Shown piece after piece: positions 5,936 to 11,556 of a stretch of DNA of 11,556 bases (positions are counted from its first letter, which is position 1; the number at the start of each line of letters is the position of its first letter). The position numbers and the translations under genes were made by a program. The DNA comes from an uncultured Actinomyces sp. (GTDB taxonomy: Bacteria; Actinomycetota; Actinomycetes; Actinomycetales; Actinomycetaceae). The DNA is taken from NCBI GenBank assembly GCA_938022345.1, contig CALIEP010000317.1, positions 1 through 11,556 on the forward strand, given 5' to 3'. The notes below the pieces were generated by a model that was given only the letters and a program-made list of their open reading frames with translations, made no database searches and was not told where the DNA came from.

Positions 5936-7497
5936 CTTCTTCGCTTGCACGTACTCGCGCAATTGCTCTGGTGGGCCTAGATGGAAATATCGTCGACGTT
6001 GAAACGCATGTTGGCCGCGGGCTGGTAAATTTTACCCTCGTCGGGCTTCCGGATGCATCCCTAAGAGAGGCCCGCGATCGTGTTCGCTCAGCCCTCCAAG
6101 CCTGTGAGTTGGAGGTTCTCGACCGGCACGTTACGGTCGGACTTTCTCCCGCTGGGCTTCCAAAATCGGGCTCGGGATTTGATTTCTCCATTGCCGCCTC
6201 GATACTTCTGGCAACTTCGAAGATCCAAAGCACAGGAGTTGCAGGTGAAGTCTTCATTGGTGAACTTGCTTTGGACGGCAGTCTGCATACTCTTCCGGGA
6301 ATTTTGCCCGCGGTAATTTCGGCGCGACGATCGGGTATTACCCGAGTATTCGTTCCTCTTGAGGCGCGCAGCGAAGCCCAACTCGTTCCAGGGATAGAAG
6401 TGTGCGCATTCGCGCACCTCGCGGACTTCGTCCTGGCATTCGGCGGGCAGGCAAAACGAGCACGAGTACTTGGGCTAGCCGCTCAAGAATCGGTGCTTAA
6501 AAATGCTGGGGAAGAAGCAATGCAAAGCGGGGGAGTAGGAGACTTTTCTCAAGTACGTGGGCATAACTCGGCAATCGAGGCGGTCGCCATCGCGGCCTCG
6601 GGCGGCCATCATCTGATGATGATCGGCGAACCCGGAAGCGGGAAGACGATGATGGCTTCCAGACTTCCTTCAATCCTTCCAGAACTTGAACAAAGCGATG
6701 CCTTAACTGCTAGCGCTATTCATTCGATTGCCGGGGACTTGAGCAGCGGAGAATTACTGACAGAACCTCCATTTCAAGCTCCACATCACTCGATGTCGAT
6801 CCCTGCAATGGTTGGTGGAGGCAGCGGTGTGATCCGCCCTGGTGCTGCTTCATTGGCGCATGCAGGAATTCTGTTTCTTGATGAAGCGACAGAATTTGCG
6901 CCGGCAGTTCTGGATTCTCTTCGGCAACCGCTTGAGTCAGGGTGGGTGCGTATCCAGCGTTCAGGCCATACGGCACGTTACCCGGCTTCTTTCCAATTGG
7001 TGGTGGCAACAAATCCCTGTCCGTGTGGGCACCTGGGTGGACGAATTCGTTCGTGTTCCTGCTCCTCCATCCAAAGGAGGCGTTACCTGGCACGTCTTTC
7101 AGGACCTCTGATTGATCGCATCGACATCACACTGTCGATGCGTGTTCCCAGCCAGGCGGATCTTGCTTGTGAATCTCACTTCAACTCGCATTCACTCAAA
7201 GACAAGGTCTGCGAGGCGCGTGAACGAGCTGCTCACCGGCTCAAAGGTACTGGGTGGCGTCTGAATCGGGATGTTGCGGGCTCGTGGATTCGATCGCTTC
7301 ACCCACCTTCAGATCAGATCCTGAGCATGATCGATCACTCAGTTGATCAAGGTCGGCTCTCAATGAGGGGAGCGGATCGCTTACTGCGACTTATGTGGAC
7401 CTGCGCGGATTATTCAGGAAAAAACTCGATTGGACTGGATGAGTTCTCTGCAGCTCTCCAGCTCAGGCAAGGAGGCGAGAACTATGGCATTGGATGA
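5932..7497 (+). CDS. comM: ComM/YifB family AAA+ ATPase (Mg-chelatase-like)
   Basis: ComM is a hexameric helicase that drives branch migration during natural transformation in Vibrio and Haemophilus; in actinobacteria the role is inferred. The protein has 521 aa, close to the usual 500-510. The N-terminal Lon-like ChlI domain (about 1-170) contains ALVGLDGNIVDVE, SLREARDRVRSAL and GLPKSGSGFDFSIA. Walker A is GEPGSGKT at 232-239 and Walker B is ILFLDEA at 313-319. A Cys pair CPC at 363-365 with a second pair CSC at 375-377 forms a probable zinc knuckle. GPLIDRIDI (391-399) follows, then the ChlI C-terminal domain. The chosen GTG at 5932 overlaps the yraN stop and has AGGGGG at 5921-5926, 5 nt upstream; it yields the family start SLARTRAIALVG. 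The ATG at 5914 is possible but spaced less well. The dprA start lies inside its 3' end. Confidence 0.94.
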   Translation: MTSSLARTRAIALVGLDGNIVDVETHVGRGLVNFTLVGLPDASLREARDRVRSALQACELEVLDRHVTVGLSPAGLPKSGSGFDFSIAASILLATSKIQSTGVAGEVFIGELALDGSLHTLPGILPAVISARRSGITRVFVPLEARSEAQLVPGIEVCAFAHLADFVLAFGGQAKRARVLGLAAQESVLKNAGEEAMQSGGVGDFSQVRGHNSAIEAVAIAASGGHHLMMIGEPGSGKTMMASRLPSILPELEQSDALTASAIHSIAGDLSSGELLTEPPFQAPHHSMSIPAMVGGGSGVIRPGAASLAHAGILFLDEATEFAPAVLDSLRQPLESGWVRIQRSGHTARYPASFQLVVATNPCPCGHLGGRIRSCSCSSIQRRRYLARLSGPLIDRIDITLSMRVPSQADLACESHFNSHSLKDKVCEARERAAHRLKGTGWRLNRDVAGSWIRSLHPPSDQILSMIDHSVDQGRLSMRGADRLLRLMWTCADYSGKNSIGLDEFSAALQLRQGGENYGIG

Positions 7498-8641
7498 GAC
7501 CCCCGAACTACTTGACGAAATCTGGTGGAATAGCGTGAGCGAACCATCGGATGCGCACCTTGATCTTTTACGACTGCGTTTGGGAGACGAAGAAGCAAAA
7601 TCTTGGATATTAGCCTCGACGCCGGTAATTCCTCAGTGCTTGAGAAGTGAGGAAGAAGTATTTCGGTCCTGCTGGAAGCGCTGGCGACCGCGCGCTTTGT
7701 CTGCGAATCCACACGTTGAATTGGAAATCTTGAATAAAATCGGTGGGCGTCTTGTTCTTCCGAGCGATCCTGACTGGCCAGGTGGCTTTGAAAAACTAGG
7801 GGAAGGGCAGCCTCGGTTGCTCTGGGTCATCGGGGAGATGCCGAAGTCGCCTGCTATCGCAATCGTTGGCGCTCGTGCCTCATCGCACTATGGGAACGAA
7901 GTAGCAAGTGAACTGGCATCAGAGCTGTCGCATCGTGGTTATGGGACAATCTCGGGCGGGGCAATAGGCATAGATACCGCGGTGCACCAGGGAAGTGTTA
8001 ATGTTCGAGGCCAGACCTGTGCCTACATGGCTGGCGGATTGGGAAACCTCTACCCAGCCAGCAATAGCGATATATTTCGTGCGATTCTGAGGTGTGGAGG
8101 GGCCTTAGTATCCGAAGTTCCCTGCACTTTCCGTCCCGCTAAGTGGCGCTTCTTAGGAAGGAACCGCCTGATCGCCGCAGCTGCCGCTGGGGTTGTCGTC
8201 GTCGAGGCTTCGCCACGCTCTGGTGCGCTTGCAACTGCGCGTTGGGCACTGGAGATGGGGACCTCCGTTGGCGGAGTTCCCGGCTCGGTCTATTCAGAGG
8301 CTTCACGAGGCGTCCACGAACTGTTACGTAACGGAGGAATACTCGTTCGTGATTGGGCAGATATTGTCGACATGATCGGGGAAAAGCTCCCTAAAGAAAA
8401 CCAAATGCCACTATTTGGAGACCCGATAGCTTCCGATCATGGGATTGATGCGCTTCAGCCACTGATGCGCAGAGTATTTGAGGCGCTTCCGCAGAGGCGT
8501 TCAATGACAATTGAAAGAGCGGCGGTTGCTGCTGGTTTGGATGAAGAGAGCGTGAAGATCGCGCTTGTTCGACTTCAATTAGAGGGTTATGTCGCAAACG
8601 ATGAGCGCGGCTGGCACCGAAGTAAATCCCCACATCACTAA
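7484..8641 (+). CDS. dprA: DNA-processing protein DprA
   Basis: DprA protects incoming single-stranded DNA and loads RecA during natural transformation. The protein has 385 aa. After an N-terminal helical region (1-85), the Rossmann-like core covers about 88-300: AIAIVGARASSHYGNEV (124-140), the GS-loop TISGGAIGIDTAVHQGSV (155-172), AGGLGNLYPASN (183-194), FLGRNRLIAAAAAGVVVVEA (223-242) and SGALATARWAL (246-256). The C-terminal winged helix is about 330-380. The AIGID loop has Ile where Arg is common in DprA proteins. The ATG at 7484 overlaps comM by 14 nt and has a strong AAGGAGG at 7469-7475, inside comM, 8 nt upstream. Together with comM this points to DNA uptake or recombination as the theme of the operon. 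No other competence gene (comEA, comEC or pilus) is in the window. Confidence 0.94.
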   Translation: MALDETPELLDEIWWNSVSEPSDAHLDLLRLRLGDEEAKSWILASTPVIPQCLRSEEEVFRSCWKRWRPRALSANPHVELEILNKIGGRLVLPSDPDWPGGFEKLGEGQPRLLWVIGEMPKSPAIAIVGARASSHYGNEVASELASELSHRGYGTISGGAIGIDTAVHQGSVNVRGQTCAYMAGGLGNLYPASNSDIFRAILRCGGALVSEVPCTFRPAKWRFLGRNRLIAAAAAGVVVVEASPRSGALATARWALEMGTSVGGVPGSVYSEASRGVHELLRNGGILVRDWADIVDMIGEKLPKENQMPLFGDPIASDHGIDALQPLMRRVFEALPQRRSMTIERAAVAAGLDEESVKIALVRLQLEGYVANDERGWHRSKSPHH

Positions 8642-8651
8642 ACTGCTCGGT

Positions 8652-9563
8652 ATGGATGAGAGACTGCTGGAGGCGTGGGAGACCTATCTGCGCGCTAATG
8701 CCGCATTTTCTCCGCATAACTTGCGTGCATATACCGCAGACTTGCAATCATTTCTTCAAGATTCCGGTACTGAAGAGATCACAGTAGAAAACGTCAATGA
8801 CGTCGTTACCTTGCGCGCAATTCGCATGTGGCTTGCGGATGAACTTCGCAAGGGGAACTCACGCTCAACTGTGTCGCGGAAGACTGCCTCGATACGCTCA
8901 TTCACGGCGTGGGCACACCGTCGAGGTTATCTCGCTGCTGATCCTGGGCTGCTTGTGACCAGCGCTCGCGGTGATCAGAAGCTTCCTCAGGTCCAAACAG
9001 TTTCTGACACTGAACGCCTCCTTGCATGTGCGGCGCTCCAAGCCAGTGATGATTCCACACCAGCAGCAGTACGAGATTGGGCAATTCTGGAGACGATTTA
9101 CGCGACTGGAATGCGTGTGAGTGAAGTCTGCTCCTTGGATACGACCTCGATTGATCAACAGGGAATGACCCTTCGTGTGATCGGTAAAGGAAACAAGGAA
9201 CGCATTGTTCCCTTTACCCGAACTTGTCTCAACGCCCTTCAGCGTTGGCTTAATGGGCCAAGGCAAGAGCTTGCCCATCCAGAAGCGGGGAAGGCGCTCT
9301 TTGTCGGAGACAAAGGTAAACGCATCGACCCGCGCGTAATCCGAGGAATGCTCCACCGTATGTGCGCACGTGCTGGGGTTCGAGATATTGCACCTCACGC
9401 CCTTCGGCATACTGCGGCAACGCATATTTTGGGTGGGGGAGCCGATCTCCGGGCAGTACAAGAAATGCTTGGGCATTCCTCGCTCCAGACGACGCAGAGG
9501 TATACGCATGTTGATGCCCAGCGTCTAAGTGCAATCTATCGACAAGCGCACCCTCGTGCCTAG
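8652..9563 (+). CDS. xerC: Tyrosine recombinase XerC
   Basis: XerC with XerD resolves chromosome dimers at dif. All catalytic residues are present, counted from the ATG at 8652: R155 (ATGMRVSEV), K179 (VIGKGNKER), H249 and R252 (PHALRHTAATH), H275 (EMLGHSS) and nucleophile Y284 (TTQRYTHV). The Arg-to-Lys and His-to-Tyr spacings match E. coli XerC. The N-terminal core-binding domain covers about 1-105 (SPHNLRAYTADLQSFL at 20-35). The start is uncertain. The ATG at 8652, 10 nt after the dprA stop, gives 303 aa, the usual length, but has no Shine-Dalgarno and would depend on re-initiation. ATGs at 8589 and 8601 inside dprA give 324 and 320 aa. The gene is probably the last of the yraN operon. 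It could also be XerD-like or an integrase, but the location is the standard actinobacterial xerC locus. Confidence 0.92.
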   Translation: MDERLLEAWETYLRANAAFSPHNLRAYTADLQSFLQDSGTEEITVENVNDVVTLRAIRMWLADELRKGNSRSTVSRKTASIRSFTAWAHRRGYLAADPGLLVTSARGDQKLPQVQTVSDTERLLACAALQASDDSTPAAVRDWAILETIYATGMRVSEVCSLDTTSIDQQGMTLRVIGKGNKERIVPFTRTCLNALQRWLNGPRQELAHPEAGKALFVGDKGKRIDPRVIRGMLHRMCARAGVRDIAPHALRHTAATHILGGGADLRAVQEMLGHSSLQTTQRYTHVDAQRLSAIYRQAHPRA

Positions 9564-9568
9564 TGTGT

Positions 9569-10102
9569 TCAAAGGGTTTTAAGCCGAGGATGCCCAGTGA
9601 GCATTCGCAATGGGTTGATATATCGAGTGCGCGATACTTTTGCGCCCCAGTGAATCTCGCCCTCTCGAATAGATGTGCTTGTCCATTCGCTCCCTAAGGG
9701 AGGAACTGACGCGATTTGCTCGCCACGCGTCACGCTTTGGCCGGTGTGCAGCGTGGTAACCACCGGTTCGAATGTCGAATGGATCCCGCCGCAGTCAATT
9801 GAAAGAACCTTTCGACCAGCGAGCTCGGCGCTGTAGATCACCCTGCCATCGCATGGCGATTCGATTGTGCCTTGGGGGTTATAGAGGTTGAGCCATACTC
9901 CTCGAGATCCACTCAGCCAGGGTCTATCCGGTGGGTTAAAAGTTTTAACTAGGGTGAAGCCGCCTCTAAAAGGCTGGTGCCACTGCGAAGCGGAATGGGG
10001 CGGAGTGACACCGTATGCCGGTAAGCCTAGAAATGCGCAGGCAACGAGTGTTGCCACTCCTATGTGTGTCAGATTTTTTCGAAGATCAGGAAATATCGCC
10101 AT
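9569..10102 (-). CDS. Exported LytM/M23-like protein, probably catalytically inactive
   Basis: This protein of about 177 aa (ATG at 10102-10100) matches in position and pattern the M23-type peptidase that many actinobacteria carry between xerC and rpsB. An N-terminal signal-like segment has LRKN then a hydrophobic stretch at about 11-30. LVAC at 19-22 fits a lipobox, so it may be a lipoprotein, although hydrophobic residues continue after the Cys. The LytM fold is recognisable from SGSRGVWLNL, SPCDGRVIYSAELAGRKVL, STFEPVVTTLHTGQSVTRGE and EIHWGAK. Active relatives read GHRGVDL and HLHWG; here the zinc-ligand His is S66, the Asp is W70 and the first His of HxH is E149, leaving only H151. A weak AAAGAGA lies upstream. 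An ATG at 10201 would place 33 odd residues before the signal peptide. The stop is 5 nt from the convergent xerC stop. Confidence 0.82.
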   Translation of the reverse strand: MAIFPDLRKNLTHIGVATLVACAFLGLPAYGVTPPHSASQWHQPFRGGFTLVKTFNPPDRPWLSGSRGVWLNLYNPQGTIESPCDGRVIYSAELAGRKVLSIDCGGIHSTFEPVVTTLHTGQSVTRGEQIASVPPLGSEWTSTSIREGEIHWGAKVSRTRYINPLRMLTGHPRLKTL

Positions 10103-10151
10103 AGACCACGATCTCTTTAAAAGCCCTCTGTCTGCATGAGCATGCTTTAAT

Positions 10152-10190
10152 CTGTGGAAAACGCGGAAAGGGTGTGCATCCTGTGGATAA
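10152..10190 (-). promoter_or_regulatory. Paired box upstream of the M23-like gene (copy 2)
   Basis: Read on the minus strand, TTATCCACAG (10190-10181) and TTTTCCACAG (10161-10152) are direct repeats with starts 29 nt apart, exactly as in the copy at 5428-5466. Counting by eye, 28 of 39 positions agree, including ACAC in the same place between the halves, and the next base is A in both. The pair ends 49 nt before the ATG of the M23-like gene. The first half is a perfect DnaA-box consensus. No good -10 was found after it. Confidence 0.55.
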
Positions 10191-10262
10191 AAAGTGAGCA
10201 ATCACAAGCTGAATTTCGTCATTGCGCACCTTCTGAAAGCCGAATCTCCTTCGCGAATACGG

Positions 10263-10268
10263 TAGGAT
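10263..10268 (+). promoter_or_regulatory. Candidate -10 of the rpsB-tsf promoter
   Basis: TAGGAT at 10263-10268 is a common actinobacterial -10 variant, but no recognisable -35 lies 16-18 nt upstream. It would give an rpsB leader of about 180 nt. The stretch 10191-10262 between it and the paired box shows nothing else I can name. Confidence 0.35.
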
Positions 10269-10332
10269 TGAACAGCATTCGCTATGCGGATGACTTCGCG
10301 TGCCATTTTCCGAGCACCTCACGGAAGTGAAA

Positions 10333-10450
10333 GTGCCGGGGCAGTTGCGTCACGGTCCAATGGGTCGCAACGTCATGGCACCAGGGCCGAAAGGCACATT
10401 AACCGAGAAAACCGGGGGAAACCCCATGATCCCGCTCAGCGGGGAAAGGA
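10333..10450 (+). promoter_or_regulatory. Structured rpsB leader, possible uS2 autoregulatory site
   Basis: Several hairpins are packed before rpsB. GTGCC (10333-10337) plus GTTGCG (10344-10349) pair with CGCAAC (10366-10371) plus GGCAC (10377-10381), with an internal loop between the two helices. GCC-GAAA-GGC lies at 10386-10395 and GGGG-GAAA-CCCC at 10414-10425. CCCGC-TCA-GCGGG at 10431-10443 abuts the ribosome site GGAAAGGA (10443-10450). A second GGCAC (10393-10397) and the GGGG at 10441-10444 offer alternative partners. uS2 represses rpsB-tsf in E. coli; a similar role here is inference. Confidence 0.45.
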
Positions 10451-10457
10451 CGATGCA

Positions 10458-11294
10458 ATGGCAATCGTCACCATGCGCCAGCTTCTGGAATCTGGCGTTC
10501 ACTTCGGGCACCAGACCCGTCGTTGGAACCCGAAGATGAAGCGCTTCATTCTGACCGAGCGTAACGGCATCTACATCATCGACCTCGAGCAGACCATTGC
10601 CGATATCGATATTGCCTTCGACTTCGTCAAGGAAACCGTTGCACACGGCGGAACCATTCTCTTCGTCGGCACCAAGAAGCAGGCACAGGAAGCTGTCGCC
10701 GAGCAGGCACAGCGCGTTGGCATGCCCTACGTAAACCACCGCTGGCTCGGTGGTATGCTCACCAACTTCTCCACCGTTTCCAAGCGCCTCCAGCGCCTGA
10801 AGGAACTCGAGCAGATCGACTTCGACGATGTGGCATCTTCGGGCCGCACCAAGAAGGAACTGCTCATGATGCGCCGCGAGAAGGACAAGCTCGCTCGCAC
10901 CCTCGGTGGTATCCGCGATATGGCCAAGGTTCCCTCCGCAGTGTGGATCGTTGACCCCAAGAAGGAACACCTCGCTGTTTCTGAAGCTCGCAAGCTCAAC
11001 ATCCCGATCGTTGCCATCCTGGACACCAATGCTGATCCGGACGAGGTCGACTACCGCATTCCCGGTAACGACGACGCAATTCGCGCAGTTGCACTGCTGA
11101 CCCGCGTGATTGCAGACGCAGTTGCTGAAGGCCTGCTTGCACGCAGCGCCGGCCGTAAGAATGCTTCTGAGGATTCCTCCGCAGTCGAGCCTCTGGCTGA
11201 GTGGGAGCGCGAACTCCTCGAAGGTGAAGTTGCAGCTGACGAGTCCGCAGCAGCAGCCGTTGCCGAAGAGTCCGAAAAGCCTGCACAGGACTGA
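10458..11294 (+). CDS. rpsB: 30S ribosomal protein uS2
   Basis: uS2 binds late on the 30S subunit and is needed for bS1 docking and mRNA engagement. The protein has 278 aa. Family blocks are TMRQLLESGVHFGHQTRRWNP (residues 5-25, key H13 and H16 region), FVGTKKQAQEAV, NHRWLGGMLTNF, VPSAVWIVDPKKEHLAVSEA, and IPIVAILDTNADPDEVDYRIPGND in the C-terminal half (listed by key D and N positions, no change from the family seen). The tail from about residue 235 is an Ala/Glu-rich acidic extension, common in actinobacteria. The ATG at 10458 has GGAAAGGA at 10443-10450, 7 nt upstream. The frame stays open upstream to 10284, but those 58 codons lie in the structured leader and lack family similarity. tsf follows after 20 nt. 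Confidence 0.97.
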   Translation: MAIVTMRQLLESGVHFGHQTRRWNPKMKRFILTERNGIYIIDLEQTIADIDIAFDFVKETVAHGGTILFVGTKKQAQEAVAEQAQRVGMPYVNHRWLGGMLTNFSTVSKRLQRLKELEQIDFDDVASSGRTKKELLMMRREKDKLARTLGGIRDMAKVPSAVWIVDPKKEHLAVSEARKLNIPIVAILDTNADPDEVDYRIPGNDDAIRAVALLTRVIADAVAEGLLARSAGRKNASEDSSAVEPLAEWERELLEGEVAADESAAAAVAEESEKPAQD

Positions 11295-11314
11295 GCTGAG
11301 AAAGGAATTCAGTA

Positions 11315-11556
11315 ATGGCTAATTTCACTGCCGCTGATGTGAAGGCTCTGCGCGAGAAGACCGGCGCAGGCATGATGGACGTCAAGAAGGCGCTCCAGGA
11401 ATCCGAAGGCGATGCCGAGAAGGCTCTCGAGATCATTCGCCTCAAGGGTCTGAAGTCTCTGTCCAAGCGTGAAGGTCGTCAGGCTTCTGCAGGCCTCCTT
11501 GCCGCTTCGGTTCAGGATGGCGTGGGCGTTATGGTTGAGGTCAACTCCGAGACCGA
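11315..11556 (+). CDS. tsf: Elongation factor Ts (5' part, runs off the window)
   Basis: EF-Ts is the nucleotide-exchange factor that recycles EF-Tu. Only the first 80 residues lie in the window. The UBA-like N-terminal domain is clear: DVKALREKTGAGMMDVKKAL (residues 8-27), then EGDAEKALEIIRLKGL. The start of the core domain follows, ending in VMVEVNSETD. The ATG at 11315 has GAAAGGA at 11300-11306, 8 nt upstream. It is co-transcribed with rpsB in the usual arrangement. Confidence 0.97.
   Translation, partial: MANFTAADVKALREKTGAGMMDVKKALQESEGDAEKALEIIRLKGLKSLSKREGRQASAGLLAASVQDGVGVMVEVNSET

Noticed and set aside
8898..9509. Long minus-strand open frame of 203 codons
   Set aside because: It lies wholly opposite xerC, whose full set of catalytic residues shows the plus strand is coding. 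The minus frame has no recognisable motifs or ribosome site.
10103..10201. Upstream start of the M23-like gene at 10201
   Set aside because: It would put 33 His/Arg-rich residues ahead of the signal segment and would run across the paired box. The start at 10102 gives a normal exported protein.
10284..10457. N-terminal extension of uS2 by 58 residues
   Set aside because: The frame is open by chance through the leader. The ribosome site and the family N-terminus both point to the ATG at 10458.

Overview
The window looks like core chromosome of a moderate-GC actinobacterium. The gene order (rpsP, khpA, rimM, trmD, rplS, lepB, rnhB, a DUF2469 gene, yraN, comM, dprA, xerC, a convergent M23-type gene, then rpsB and tsf) follows the well-known actinobacterial block that Mycobacterium tuberculosis also carries. 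The actinobacterial DUF2469 protein, the long Ala/Glu tails on bS16 and uS2, and GTG starts fit this. A member of the Actinomycetaceae is my guess from the moderate base composition and the TrmD architecture; the sequence does not prove it.

Layout. 1-218: possible tail of an upstream gene, then a good sigma-70-type promoter and the rpsP leader. 219-2868: rpsP-khpA-rimM-trmD, a ribosome and tRNA maturation operon with a perfect 14-bp hairpin between khpA and rimM; trmD is fused in frame to a C-terminal GNAT acetyltransferase domain. 2869-3473: structured leader, rplS and an intrinsic terminator. 3518-5389: lepB-rnhB (ATGA overlap) and the DUF2469 gene, closed by a terminator-like hairpin. 5428-9563: a paired box, then the tightly packed yraN-comM-dprA-xerC set (DNA uptake, processing and recombination). 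9569-10102, minus strand: an exported LytM/M23-like protein that has lost the usual zinc ligands. 10103-10457: shared upstream region with a second copy of the paired box facing the M23-like gene, and the rpsB promoter and leader. 10458-11556: rpsB and the start of tsf.

The most interesting observation is the paired box. Two direct repeats of a TT(G/A)TCCACAG / TTTTCCACAG type, 29 nt apart start to start, lie upstream of yraN-comM-dprA-xerC. The same arrangement, with 28 of 39 positions identical, lies in the matching orientation upstream of the M23-like gene 4.7 kb away. This suggests one shared regulator, plausibly of a DNA-uptake regulon that includes a catalytically dead LytM protein. The other notable points are the TrmD-GNAT fusion, the loss of the metal ligands in the M23-like protein, a Lys-to-Arg change in the YraN nuclease motif, and structured leaders ahead of rplS and rpsB.

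I saw no tRNA or rRNA genes, CRISPR arrays, insertion sequences or prophage genes.
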